Origin: Microbacterium sp. C7(2022)
GTDB taxonomy: Bacteria > Actinomycetota > Actinomycetes > Actinomycetales > Microbacteriaceae
Direction: 5' to 3'
DNA length: 64,000 nucleotides
Assembly (NCBI RefSeq): GCF_028823665.1
Contig: NZ_JAPEHV010000004.1
Coordinates: 186,001 to 250,000, forward strand
The first letter of the stretch is position 1, and each line of letters opens with the position of its first letter. This document shows, piece by piece, positions 8,018 to 17,830 of the stretch. Below the pieces are notes generated by a model that was not told where the DNA came from, searched no databases, and saw only the letters and a list, made by a program, of their open reading frames with translations. Made by a program: the position numbers and the translations under genes.

Positions 8018-8341
8018 TCAGTGCTCGCCCTGCGGGGGCAACGCCTCGATGACCGGGTGATCCTTGGCGAAGACGCCGGTCTTCGCGGCGCCACCGGGTG
8101 AGCCGATGTCGTCGAAGAACTCGACGTTCGCCTTGTAGTAGTCCTGCCACTCGTCGGGAAGGTCGTCTTCGTAGTAGATCGCCTCGACGGGGCACACCGG
8201 CTCGCACGCACCGCAGTCGACGCACTCGTCGGGGTGGATGTACAGCGAGCGCTCGCCCTCGTAAATGCAGTCCACCGGGCACTCATCGATGCAGGCGCGG
8301 TCCTTCACATCCACGCAGGGAAGCGCGATGACGTACGTCAT
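8018..8341 (-). CDS. fdxA: Seven-iron ferredoxin
   Basis: 107 residues of the actinobacterial 7Fe type. The N-terminal cysteines [19 protein letters not shown] fit a [3Fe-4S] cluster, [12 protein letters not shown] fits a [4Fe-4S] cluster, and a long acidic C-terminal extension follows. It carries low-potential electrons. It overlaps fprA by 4 bp and is the last gene of the sulfate-reduction cluster, so it is very likely the electron carrier between FprA and the ferredoxin-type sulfite reductase. Functions in other pathways are not excluded. Confidence 0.94.
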   Translation of the reverse strand: MTYVIALPCVDVKDRACIDECPVDCIYEGERSLYIHPDECVDCGACEPVCPVEAIYYEDDLPDEWQDYYKANVEFFDDIGSPGGAAKTGVFAKDHPVIEALPPQGEH

Positions 8342-9756
8342 GATTCGACCAGGGCCTCGTCGCGCGAGATCGCGACCTGCTCGTCACGCGGCACGACCTT
8401 GACGCGCTCGCGCGGGTAGCGGTGGTTCTCGCCCAGCGCGCGCTCGTGCGCGTCGAGGGCACGCCAGCCGTCCCACGTGGTGAAGGCCACGTCGCGCTCG
8501 GCGAGGAGGTCGAGCACGTCGCCCTGCTCAGAAGGCGTCGCCAGGAGGCCCGCCTGTGCGTCGGCAACCAGGTGCGACACGGTCTCCATGGCATCCGACT
8601 TCGTGTGACCGATGAGGCCGATCGGGCCGCGCTTGATCCAGCCGGTCGCGTACAGGCCGCGCACCGCGGTGCCGCCATCTTCGGCCGTCGCCGCCGACGC
8701 GTTGTCGGTGACACGACCCTCGACGTTCGGGATCACGCCGCGCACCTCGTCGAACGGCACGCCCAGCACGGGGGAGCCGAAGTAGCCGACGGCGCGGTAG
8801 ACCTGGTCGAGCTCGAAGTCGCGGTACTCGCCGGTGCCCACGACGCTGCCGTCGCCGGTCGGCGTGGTGCGCTCGAAGCGCATGCCCTCGACGCGATCGG
8901 TGCCGGTCACCTCGACGGGTGCGTGGTAGAAGTGCAAGTGCAAACGGCGCGACGCCCCGGTCGACTCACGCGTGCGCCAGCTCTGCAGGATGCGCAGCAT
9001 GACCTTCAGCTGGTTGGTCGCGGGAGTGATGCCCTCGAGGTGGGCGAAGTCTTCGTCCGACACCACGATGTCGACGTTCGGTACCTCGCCGAGTTCACGC
9101 AGCTCGATGGGGGTGAACTTGATGTCGGCGGGGCCACGGCGACCGAACACGTGCACGTCGGTCACCTTCGATGCCTCGAGGCCGGCGAGCACGTTGTCGG
9201 CGATCTCGGTGGGGCGCAGGTCTTCTGCGTGCTTGGCGAGAATGCGGGCCACGTCGAGCGCGACGTTTCCGTTGCCGATCACGGCGACCTGCTCGCCGTC
9301 GAGGGTCCAGTCACGCGGCACATCCGGGTGCCCGTCGAACCACGCGACGAAGTCGGCGGCACCGAACGAGCCCGGCAGATCGATTCCCGGAATGTTCAGC
9401 GCAGCATCCCGAATCGCACCCGTGGCGAAGATCACGGCGTCGTAGCGCTCCCGCAGTTCGTCGAGGGCAATGTCACGACCGACCTCGACGTTGCCGATGA
9501 AGCGGATTGTGCGTCCCGAGCCCGACTCGTTCGGGGCGTCGAGCATCTCGTGCAGCGAGTTGACGATGCCCTTGATGCGCGGGTGGTCGGGCGCGACGCC
9601 GTAGCGGATTAGGCCGTACGGTGCGGGGAGGGACTCGAACAGGTCGATCGCGACCGTGCCGCCGGCCTCGCGAACCGAGTTCGACAGGATGTTGCCGGCG
9701 TAGATTCCGGCCGGGCCGGAGCCGACGATTGCAACGCGCAGATTCAGATCAGTCAC
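8338..9756 (-). CDS. fprA: Ferredoxin/ferredoxin-NADP+ reductase, FprA type
   Basis: A 472-residue flavoprotein homologous to mycobacterial FprA and adrenodoxin reductase. It has the N-terminal FAD site [19 protein letters not shown], the NADP site [15 protein letters not shown] and a C-terminal [18 protein letters not shown]. It moves electrons from NADPH to ferredoxin. The 3' end overlaps fdxA by 4 bp and the start overlaps the end of cobA by 8 bp. This coupling with fdxA and the sir-cysHDN genes indicates that it supplies electrons for the six-electron reduction of sulfite. Confidence 0.94.
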   Translation of the reverse strand: MTDLNLRVAIVGSGPAGIYAGNILSNSVREAGGTVAIDLFESLPAPYGLIRYGVAPDHPRIKGIVNSLHEMLDAPNESGSGRTIRFIGNVEVGRDIALDELRERYDAVIFATGAIRDAALNIPGIDLPGSFGAADFVAWFDGHPDVPRDWTLDGEQVAVIGNGNVALDVARILAKHAEDLRPTEIADNVLAGLEASKVTDVHVFGRRGPADIKFTPIELRELGEVPNVDIVVSDEDFAHLEGITPATNQLKVMLRILQSWRTRESTGASRRLHLHFYHAPVEVTGTDRVEGMRFERTTPTGDGSVVGTGEYRDFELDQVYRAVGYFGSPVLGVPFDEVRGVIPNVEGRVTDNASAATAEDGGTAVRGLYATGWIKRGPIGLIGHTKSDAMETVSHLVADAQAGLLATPSEQGDVLDLLAERDVAFTTWDGWRALDAHERALGENHRYPRERVKVVPRDEQVAISRDEALVES

Positions 9757-10567
9757 TGAGGGTGCCTTTCGGGGAGTGCTCCGCGATGAGACGCGCGGAA
9801 AGTTCGTTAGAGATCGCGAGCGAGCTCACGGCGAGCTCGTCGGGGGCATGGGGGCTCACGCGCACGACGTCGCCGATCACGACAACGGCAGGGGAGCGGA
9901 TGCCGCGCTCGGCGGCCTGCGCGGCGATGGTACCCAGCGTACCGACCGTGATGCGCTCGCCGGGTCCGTACGCGTCTTCGATCACGGCGACGGGGCAGTC
10001 GCTGCCGCGCTCACCGCGCGCGAGGATGAGGGCCGAGTGGGCGAGGGTGCCCACGCCCATCAGCAGCACAACGGTGTGGTCGCGCCCGCCACCGATCTCG
10101 GCGATCTGGTCGTGGCCGGTGACGACGGTGAACGCCGTCGCGAGGCCGCGGTGGGTCACCGGAATGCCGGCGATGGCGGGCACCGAGATCGCCGAGGTGA
10201 TCCCCGGCACGACTTCGACGTCGATCCCGGCCTCGCGGCACGCGTCGAGCTCTTCGCTACCGCGGCCGAACACGTAGGGGTCACCGCCCTTGAGTCGCAC
10301 GACGTTCTTCCCCTCGCGGCCGAGCGAGACGAGCATCTCGTTGATGCCGTCCTGCGGCACCGCGTGGCTGCCCGGCAGCTTGCCGACGTCGAGCACCTCC
10401 GCGCCGATGTGCACACCCGCGGTCTGAAGGCCCGCCAGCACGCTGCGCGCGCCCAGGCGGTCGGCGACGATCACGTCGGCGGCTTCGAGCACCCGCAACG
10501 CCTTGACCGTCAAGAGGTCAGCGTCGCCGGGGCCCGCTCCGACGAGCCAGACCTTTCCGTGCGCCAT
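9749..10567 (-). CDS. cobA: Uroporphyrinogen-III C-methyltransferase
   Basis: 272 residues of the SUMT family. It methylates uroporphyrinogen III twice with S-adenosylmethionine to precorrin-2, the entry to siroheme. Visible motifs are VGAGPGDADLLTVKAL at the N-terminus, LKGGDPYVFGRGSEE (the P-2 loop), VPGITSAISVPAIAGIPVTHR and the MGVGTL segment. Length equals single-domain CobA, without the CysG dehydrogenase/chelatase half. It lies 63 bp downstream of cysN and is translationally coupled to fprA. Its job here is most likely siroheme for the sulfite reductase, completed by the CbiX-like chelatase upstream. Confidence 0.94.
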   Translation of the reverse strand: MAHGKVWLVGAGPGDADLLTVKALRVLEAADVIVADRLGARSVLAGLQTAGVHIGAEVLDVGKLPGSHAVPQDGINEMLVSLGREGKNVVRLKGGDPYVFGRGSEELDACREAGIDVEVVPGITSAISVPAIAGIPVTHRGLATAFTVVTGHDQIAEIGGGRDHTVVLLMGVGTLAHSALILARGERGSDCPVAVIEDAYGPGERITVGTLGTIAAQAAERGIRSPAVVVIGDVVRVSPHAPDELAVSSLAISNELSARLIAEHSPKGTLSD

Positions 10568-10630
10568 GAGATCTCCTGAGGCTGGGTGTGGTGCCAGTTG
10601 CGGTGGCGCGATGCGCCGATGTGGGGTGCG

Positions 10631-11943
<1,313 letters not shown>

Positions 11944-11944
<1 letters not shown>

Positions 11945-12909
11945 CAGAAGTATCCGTCCTTCTTGCGATCTTCCATGGCCGCCTCGCTCAGGCGGTCATC
12001 GGCACGGGTCGCACCGCGTTCGGTGATGGTCGACCGCGCGACCTCGCTGACGATGGATGCCAGGTCTGCGGCATCCGACTCCACCGCGCCGGTGCAGCTC
12101 ATGTCGCCGACCGTGCGATAGCGGACGCGGCGCACCTCGACGGTCTCGTCGGCCGTCGGTGGCGAGAACTCGCCCACCGGGCGCCACATGCCGTCGCGCT
12201 GGTACACCTCGCGGTCGTGCGCGAAGTACAGCGGAGGCAGTTCGATGCCCTCGCGCTCGATGTAGCGCCAGACGTCGAGTTCGGTCCAGTTCGAAATCGG
12301 GAACGCGCGCACGTGCTGGCCGGGGGTGTGGCGGCCGTTGTAGAGGCTCCACAGCTCGGGGCGCTGGTTGCGCGGGTCCCACTGGCCGAACTCGTCGCGC
12401 AGCGAGATGATGCGCTCCTTGGCGCGCGCCTTGTCTTCATCACGACGAGCGCCGCCGAACACGGCGTCGTGGCGACCCGCGGCGATCGCGTCGAGGAGCG
12501 GCAGCGTCTGCAGCGGGTTGCGCGTGCCATCGGCGCGCTCTTGCAGGCGGCCGTCATCGATGTAATCCTGCACGCGCGCCACCTCGAGCGTGATGCCCAA
12601 GCGGGCCACCGTGCGATCGCGGAAGTCGATCACTTCGGGGAAGTTGTGCCCGGTGTCCACGTGCAGCACGGGGAACGGCACGCGGCCCGGCGCGAACGCC
12701 TTGGTGGCCAGGTGCAGCACGAGCACCGAGTCCTTGCCGCCCGAGAACAGCAGCACGGGGCGCTCGAACTCGGCGACCACCTCGCGGATGATGTGGATCG
12801 CCTCGGCTTCGAGAAGGTCGAGGGTGGTGAGCTCTCCGATACCCGCGGGCACGTGCGGCGCGGGCGTCGCGGCGCCGGTCGCGGTGGGGAGAGTGGTGGG
12901 AGTCGTCAT
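11944..12909 (-). CDS. cysD: Sulfate adenylyltransferase small subunit
   Basis: 321 residues. This PP-loop ATP pyrophosphatase makes APS from sulfate and ATP together with CysN. The SGGKDS motif stands in LLFSGGKDSVLVLHLATKAF, then come HVDTGHNFPEVI, GGARRDEDKARAKERI and the C-terminal SEAAMEDRKKDGYF typical of CysD. The ATG at 12909 overlaps the cysH stop by 4 bp. A longer in-frame extension to 13134 would lie inside cysH and is unlikely. The first 25 residues are Pro/Thr/Ala-rich and poorly conserved. Confidence 0.96.
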
Positions 12910-13649
12910 ACGTGCAGCCCGCATTCCGTCTTCGAGAGTCCGGCCCAACGGCCCGACCGGGGGTCTTCGCCGGGTGCGACCGGCTTCGTGCACGGCTCGC
13001 ATCCGATCGAGGGGTAACCGTTGCTCACCAGCAGGTTCACCGGAACCTTGTGCTCGCCGGCGTAGTCCAGCAGGTCGTCGAACGTCCACGCGGCAACCGG
13101 GTTGACCTTGACCAGCCCGTTTCGCTCGTCCCACGTGACCAGGGGAGTGTTCGTGCGCGTGGGTGCTTCGTCACGGCGCACGCCGGTGAACCACACTTCG
13201 TAGCCGCTCAGGGCGTCCTTGAGTGGTGCGACCTTACGGCGCGCGCAGCACAGGGCGGCGTCGCGCTGGTAGAGCTTCTCGCCGAACTCGGCGTCCTGCT
13301 CGGCGACGGTCTGCTCGGGCAGCACATCCACGATGCGCACGTCGAGCACGCGGCCGACCTCATCGCGCGTGAAGCGTGTCTCAGCGAAGTGGTACCCGGT
13401 GTCCAGGAACAGCACGTCGACGCCGGGGAGGTGCTCGGCGACCAGGTGAGGGAGCGCGGCGTCAGCCATCGAGCAGGCCACGGCCGCGGCATCCACCGAG
13501 AAATTCTCGGCGACCCAGCGCACGACATCCGCGGGGGATGCTTCACCCTCGGCGAGGCTGTGCAACTCGCGCTCGCCGCGCTCGGCCAGTGCCTTCAGTT
13601 CTTCGTGCGACCGCTTGACGGCGACGCGCGGAGCAAGCGAGACGGTCAT
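12906..13649 (-). CDS. cysH: Assimilatory adenylylsulfate (APS) reductase
   Basis: 247 residues. It reduces the activated sulfate to sulfite with thioredoxin as donor. Two cysteine pairs, CC in LCCARRK and CEPC in GCEPCTKPV, are the [4Fe-4S] ligands that mark APS rather than PAPS reductases. The catalytic cysteine is in the C-terminal KTECGLHV. The absence of a cysC kinase in the cluster agrees with APS as substrate. The ATG at 13649 overlaps the sir stop by 4 bp. Candidate donors include the TrxA encoded at 2535, though that gene is in the ars operon. Confidence 0.95.
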   Translation of the reverse strand: MTVSLAPRVAVKRSHEELKALAERGERELHSLAEGEASPADVVRWVAENFSVDAAAVACSMADAALPHLVAEHLPGVDVLFLDTGYHFAETRFTRDEVGRVLDVRIVDVLPEQTVAEQDAEFGEKLYQRDAALCCARRKVAPLKDALSGYEVWFTGVRRDEAPTRTNTPLVTWDERNGLVKVNPVAAWTFDDLLDYAGEHKVPVNLLVSNGYPSIGCEPCTKPVAPGEDPRSGRWAGLSKTECGLHV

Positions 13650-15382
13650 TGCAGTGCCTCTTCTTCTGCGCGGTGCGCCCACTGGGCGAACGTCTCGTCG
13701 GCGTCGGCATCACGGTCGACAAGGAAGCGGTTCACGACGCGGTCGACGTAGTCGGCGATACCGTCGGCAGCGACCTTGAGGCCGCGAACCGTGCGGCCAA
13801 GACCCGCCTCGTCGCGGTTGACGCTCGCGAGCCCGCCGCCCAGGTGCACCTGGTACCCGGGAACCTGCTCGCCGTCGATCGTGACGAGCTGACCCTTCAG
13901 GCCGATGTCAGCGGTCTGGATGCGCGCGCACGAGTTCGGGCAGCCGTTCACGTGCAGCGAGATCGGGTGCGGAAGATCGAAGCCCTCGAGGCGCTTCTCG
14001 AGGTCGAGCACGGCCGCCGTGGCGTAGGCCTTGGTCTCGACGATCGCGAGCTTGCAGTATTCGATGCCTGTGCACGCGATCGTGCCGCGGCGGATGAGGC
14101 TCGGGCGCGACGACAGGCCGAGCTCGTCGAGGCCGGCGACCAGCGAGTCGACCTTGTCTTCGGGGATGTCGAGGATGACGAGCTTCTGGTGCGGCGTCGT
14201 GCGCAGGCGCGACGAGCCGTGCGACTCGATCAGATCGGCGAGCTTCTCGAGCGATGGGCCCGACACGCGGCCGACAATCGGGGTGACGCCGACGTAGAAG
14301 CGGCCGTCCTTCTGCTTGTGCACGCCGACGTGGTCGCCGGGGGTCGTGGGCTTCGGTGCCGCCTCCGTGTCGGGGAGCTCGTACCCCAGGTACTCGTCTT
14401 GCAGCACCTGGCGGAACTTCTCGGGGCCCCACTCGGCGAGGAGGAACTTCAGGCGCGCCTTGTTGCGCAGACGGCGGTAGCCGTAGTCGCGGAAGATCTG
14501 CGCGACGCCGTGCCACACGTCGGCCACCTGGTCGGGTGCGACGAAGGCGCCCAGACGCTCGCCCAGGCGCGGGGTCGCCGACAGGCCGCCGCCCACCCAC
14601 AGGTCGTAGCCGATGCCGAGCTCGGGGTGCTCGAGCGCGACGAACGCCACGTCGTTGATCTCGTGCACCACGTCTTGGCTCGGGTGACCGGTGATCGCCG
14701 ACTTGAACTTGCGGGGCAGGTTCGCGAGCGTCTCGTCGCCGATGAAGCGTGACGTGATCTCGTCGATCTGCGGGGTGGGGTCGATGAGCTCGTCGGCCGA
14801 AATGCCGGCGACGGGCGAACCGAGCACGACGCGGGGAACGTCACCGCACGCTTCGGTGGTGCCGAGTCCGACGGCCTCGAGGCGGCGCCAGATCTCGGGC
14901 ATCGACTCGACCTCGATCCAGTGCAGCTGGATGTTCTGACGGTCGGTGAGGTCGGCGCTGTCGCGGCCGAAGTCCTTCGAGATCTCGGCGATCACGCGCA
15001 GCTGCTCGGTGGTCAGCTGACCGCCGTCGATGCGCACGCGCAGCATGAAGTACTCGTCTTCGAGTTCGTGCGGCTCGAGCGTTGCGGTGCGGCCACCGTC
15101 GATGCCGGGCTTGCGCTGCGTGTACAGACCCCACACACGGAAGCGACCGTGCAGGTCGGTCGGGTCGATCGAAGAGAACCTACCCTTGGAGTAGATGTTC
15201 TCGATGCGCTCGCGCACCGCCAGACCGTTGTCGACCTGCTTCCACTCTTCGTTGCCGTTGAGCGGAGCCTTGCCATCGATCTTCCACTGCCCGTTGGGAC
15301 GGTTCGAGGGGCGCGGCGGACGAGCGCGGGCGCCTTCTGGGCGCGACGCGTCTCCGCGTGTGTCGGTGTTGCTGATGGTCAC
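13646..15382 (-). CDS. sir: Ferredoxin-dependent sulfite (nitrite/sulfite) reductase
   Basis: 578 residues from the GTG at 15382, which has CGGAGG five bases upstream; an ATG at 15421 is in frame but lies inside the palindrome at 15412-15435. It is a two-fold repeat of NIR/SIR ferredoxin-like and core domains. The siroheme/[4Fe-4S] ligands are in CTGIEYC and NGCPNSC. It reduces sulfite to sulfide with six electrons from ferredoxin. The company of cysHDN and the absence of nitrate genes argue for sulfite, not nitrite. As the promoter-proximal gene of the operon it probably carries the main sulfur-responsive control. Confidence 0.95.
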   Translation of the reverse strand: MTISNTDTRGDASRPEGARARPPRPSNRPNGQWKIDGKAPLNGNEEWKQVDNGLAVRERIENIYSKGRFSSIDPTDLHGRFRVWGLYTQRKPGIDGGRTATLEPHELEDEYFMLRVRIDGGQLTTEQLRVIAEISKDFGRDSADLTDRQNIQLHWIEVESMPEIWRRLEAVGLGTTEACGDVPRVVLGSPVAGISADELIDPTPQIDEITSRFIGDETLANLPRKFKSAITGHPSQDVVHEINDVAFVALEHPELGIGYDLWVGGGLSATPRLGERLGAFVAPDQVADVWHGVAQIFRDYGYRRLRNKARLKFLLAEWGPEKFRQVLQDEYLGYELPDTEAAPKPTTPGDHVGVHKQKDGRFYVGVTPIVGRVSGPSLEKLADLIESHGSSRLRTTPHQKLVILDIPEDKVDSLVAGLDELGLSSRPSLIRRGTIACTGIEYCKLAIVETKAYATAAVLDLEKRLEGFDLPHPISLHVNGCPNSCARIQTADIGLKGQLVTIDGEQVPGYQVHLGGGLASVNRDEAGLGRTVRGLKVAADGIADYVDRVVNRFLVDRDADADETFAQWAHRAEEEALQ

Positions 15383-15411
15383 GATGGCCTCCGAAATTCC
15401 GGGCGTCCCCG

Positions 15412-15435
15412 GAGTGGACATCGATCAGTCCACTC
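15412..15435 (-). promoter_or_regulatory. Palindromic operator candidate upstream of sir
   Basis: GAGTGGAC-N8-GTCCACTC, perfect 8-bp arms around a self-complementary ATCGAT core, 30-53 bp upstream of the sir GTG. It lies where a repressor would cover the promoter or early leader of the sulfur operon. The arms end in GGAC/GTCC, loosely like the corynebacterial McbR site TAGAC-N6-GTCTA, but spacing and bases differ, so the regulator is unknown. Confidence 0.6.
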
Positions 15436-15448
15436 AAAGAGAGTAGAA

Positions 15449-15466
15449 GGCCGAACCTGAACGGCC
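15449..15466 (-). promoter_or_regulatory. Second inverted repeat upstream of sir
   Basis: GGCCG-N8-CGGCC, 14 bp upstream of the previous palindrome on the minus strand. A TTGACA on the minus strand lies just upstream (about 15475-15480) but lacks a convincing -10 at normal spacing. It may be a second binding site or a transcript hairpin. Confidence 0.4.
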
Positions 15467-15517
15467 TACCTGGGTGTCAACGGGCGTTAAGTGGCGTAAC
15501 GCGGCGACACAAGGGAG

Positions 15518-16219
15518 TCATTCTTTCGGCGCCGCTGTGCGCGCTGTGGAGCGATAGCGATCGATGACCAGATCGACGAGTTCACGTGCCGGGGTGTCGT
15601 CGTCGAGCAGTGGGCGGGCGACCGGAGAGCCGTCGGCCAGCCGCACGGCGAGGTCGTGGAAGTAGCCCGGCGCCATGAGGTAATCGGCCACGACGACGCG
15701 CGTCGCGCGAGAGCGAGCGGATGCCACGGCAGCACCGAGCCGCGGTTCGGTGGCGGCCAAGAAGCCGACCGTGACGTCGGTGCCCAGGCGCTCGCCGAGC
15801 ATGCGGCCGATGGTGCGACAGTCGTCGTTGGCGCGTTCGTCGCTCGAGCCCGCGACGGCTAGGACGACGGCATCCGCTTCTTCCTTCTCTTTCAGCCGGC
15901 GGATCAGGACGTCGACCAGGCGCTCGTCGGGGCCGAGCGCAGGCGCGATGGTGACGTTGTGGCGGTGCGCCGTCTGCTCGATGAGGTCGATGCGGACGTG
16001 GTAGCCCGCTGACAGCAACAGCGGAACGATGACGACCGGCTGCTCGTCGGGGATGCCCGCGAGGGATGCCGCGACATCGGGCTGCTGCACGTCGACGTGG
16101 CCGAGGCGCACCGTGATGTCGGGTAGCGCCTCGGCGACCTGGGCCACCAGCGCGGCGATCGCCGCCTGGCCAGCAGGCGACGACGTGCCGTGCGAAATGG
16201 CGAGCAGTGCGGGAGTCAT
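15518..16219 (-). CDS. CbiX-type sirohydrochlorin chelatase
   Basis: 233 residues from the ATG at 16219 (GGAG four bases before it; an in-frame ATG at 16228 is possible). It has two tandem CbiX-like halves with SHGTSSPAGQAAIAALV at the start and a VADYLMAPGYFHDLAVR segment in the second half. The family inserts Fe2+ (or Co2+) into sirohydrochlorin. Together with CobA it would make siroheme for Sir, apart from the precorrin-2 dehydrogenase, which is not in this window. It lies 135 bp upstream of sir on the same strand, separated by the palindromes, so it may be expressed separately. Confidence 0.85.
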   Translation of the reverse strand: MTPALLAISHGTSSPAGQAAIAALVAQVAEALPDITVRLGHVDVQQPDVAASLAGIPDEQPVVIVPLLLSAGYHVRIDLIEQTAHRHNVTIAPALGPDERLVDVLIRRLKEKEEADAVVLAVAGSSDERANDDCRTIGRMLGERLGTDVTVGFLAATEPRLGAAVASARSRATRVVVADYLMAPGYFHDLAVRLADGSPVARPLLDDDTPARELVDLVIDRYRSTARTAAPKE

Positions 16220-16308
16220 CGGCTCCATTGTGCCGCGCGCGTGTGTCGCCCGGGTTTCGCTCCGCCCACGCGCTCGCGCCCGCCGGCGTGAGTGCGTGGG
16301 CGTCCGTT

Positions 16309-17001
16309 TCACGAGAGGGTGACGTTGCCTGCGGGGTGCACATGGATGTGCACGTCCATGCGGTGTGCTTTGTGGTGGTGGTGACCGCAGTGGTGGTGAC
16401 CGCCGCGGTGGTGGATGCCGCGGCCTTCGCGGTCACGTTCGTGATGCCCGCACTCGCCCCCGTGCTCACCGCCCCCGCGCCCACGCTCACCGCGTCCGCG
16501 CCCACGCTCACCGCGCCCGCGCCAGCTACTGCCGCGGCCATTCCCGCGCGCACCACGATCCGGCCACGCGGATGCCGCGCCGCCGAACTCGTCGGCGATC
16601 GCCTCGAGCGCCGCGGTCATCGTGGCGTAATCCTCGGGAGAGACGGCGCCGGTGACGCGGTCACGGATGCCGCCCACGGCCTCGGCGAGGTCGCTGCGCG
16701 CAACCCGCCCCTCGTCGGTGAGCTCCCACGTGCCGTCCTCTTTCGCGGCAGCCCAGCCGCGCGATTCGAGACGGGCGAGCACTTTGCCCTTCCGTGCGAG
16801 CCGTTCGGCGAGTCCGGGAGCCTGCGCGTCGCCGGACAGCACGTTCAGGGCCATCCACTCGCGACGCGAGACGCCCGCGCCCTCGAGTGCGTCGGCGAAG
16901 GCGCGGGTGATCAGGGTGTCGACCGCGCGCAACCAGTAGCCGAGCGGACGTTCTGTGTGTTCGGAGGGCGTGCTTTCGGGGGTGAATTCTTCGTTTTTCA
17001 T
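16309..17001 (-). CDS. MarR-like regulator with His-rich C-terminal tail
   Basis: 230 residues. Residues 18-140 fit a MarR-like winged helix (LGYWLRAVDTLITRAFADAL, WMALNVLSGDA, LESRGWAAAKEDGTWELTDEGR). Residues 150-178 are Gly/Arg-rich. Residues 180-222 hold 16 histidines and two cysteines, including HHRGGHHHCGHHHH, a likely site for Ni, Zn, Co or Cu. It should be a cytosolic DNA-binding protein whose activity could depend on metal, but that is inference. It diverges from the MarR gene at 17114 across a 112-bp gap with a strong palindrome. The nearby genes do not reveal its targets. Confidence 0.8.
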   Translation of the reverse strand: MKNEEFTPESTPSEHTERPLGYWLRAVDTLITRAFADALEGAGVSRREWMALNVLSGDAQAPGLAERLARKGKVLARLESRGWAAAKEDGTWELTDEGRVARSDLAEAVGGIRDRVTGAVSPEDYATMTAALEAIADEFGGAASAWPDRGARGNGRGSSWRGRGERGRGRGERGRGGGEHGGECGHHERDREGRGIHHRGGHHHCGHHHHKAHRMDVHIHVHPAGNVTLS

Positions 17002-17041
17002 GAAAAGTCCTTTCGGGGCGACGCTGTGTCGCCGATCATTT

Positions 17042-17075
17042 CATGTCACATTGCATGCATATGTACTGTGACATG
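17042..17075. promoter_or_regulatory. Shared operator between the two MarR genes
   Basis: Perfect 9-bp arms CATGTCACA and TGTGACATG separated by 16 bp, with a smaller palindrome TGCATGCA inside the spacer, in the AT-rich gap between the two divergent MarR genes. The layout predicts binding by one or both regulators and control of both promoters. Confidence 0.7.
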
Positions 17076-17113
17076 GGATATGAAATATGTCAAGGTGCAT
17101 GTAAATTGGCAGG

Positions 17114-17746
17114 ATGCCGCGCCCCTCCGCCTCTGGCTCCGAAGACCCCCACGTCGATGCGATCGCCGCAGCTCTCTCGCGGCTGCGCGGCCGCGGCCGG
17201 GGCCGCCCGTGGGCGATGCGCGACCCCCGCGACCCGGGGGATGTCGGAGTCAACCAGCACCGCGGCCGCGGATCGCTGCACGGTCCGGATCGCATGCACG
17301 GTCCGGACCGGTCGCACGGCCATCCGCGCGGCGGCGATGGAGGGCCCTGGGATCACGGCATTGGACATGGCGCCGGACCGGGCACCGGACACGGGCCCGG
17401 GCGCATCGGTGGCCCCGCGCGCATGAGAATGCTCGAGGCGTTGGCCGTGGCATCCGACCCCCTCACCATCGGCGAGATCGCGGATGCCGTCGGTGTCGAC
17501 CAGCCGCGCGCGTCACGCCTTGTGCAGCAGAGCGTTGAGCTCGAACTCGTGCGGCGCGAAGTCGACCCAGACGATGCGCGGCGCACACGCGTTGCTCTGA
17601 CCGAGGCGGGGCGCTCCGCAGTGCAGGCGTTCACCGGGGGGCGGCGCGCGGCAATCGACACCGCGCTCGCGTCGTTCAGCGAGGCCGAGCGCGCCGACCT
17701 GGCACGCCTGCTGACCAAACTCGCGGACGGGTGGCCGACCTCGTAG
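17114..17746 (+). CDS. MarR-family regulator with Gly/His-rich insertion
   Basis: 210 residues. Residues 10-25 are a helix, 26-100 a low-complexity Arg/Gly/His/Asp/Pro stretch with eight histidines (for example GPDRMHGPDRSHGHPRGG), and 103-205 a MarR winged helix. The recognition helix is in VGVDQPRASRLVQQSVEL and the wing is DPDDARRTRVALTEAG. The low-complexity part sits between the first helix and the DNA-binding core, the opposite arrangement to its divergent neighbour. It is presumably a dimeric cytosolic repressor acting at 17042-17075. The ligand is unknown; the His content suggests metal. It lies 84 bp upstream of the BCCT transporter. Confidence 0.85.
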   Translation: MPRPSASGSEDPHVDAIAAALSRLRGRGRGRPWAMRDPRDPGDVGVNQHRGRGSLHGPDRMHGPDRSHGHPRGGDGGPWDHGIGHGAGPGTGHGPGRIGGPARMRMLEALAVASDPLTIGEIADAVGVDQPRASRLVQQSVELELVRREVDPDDARRTRVALTEAGRSAVQAFTGGRRAAIDTALASFSEAERADLARLLTKLADGWPTS

Positions 17747-17830
17747 ATTCCGAGTGCACGGACGGATGCCGTACCAGACGCGACAATCCTGCTCTTCGCC
17801 CTCCCGCTCGGGCGGCGACATCGCTAACGT

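Noticed and set aside
8422..9612. 397-codon open frame on the plus strand across fprA
   Set aside because: Antisense shadow of fprA, low complexity, no homology signal; fprA motifs are unambiguous.
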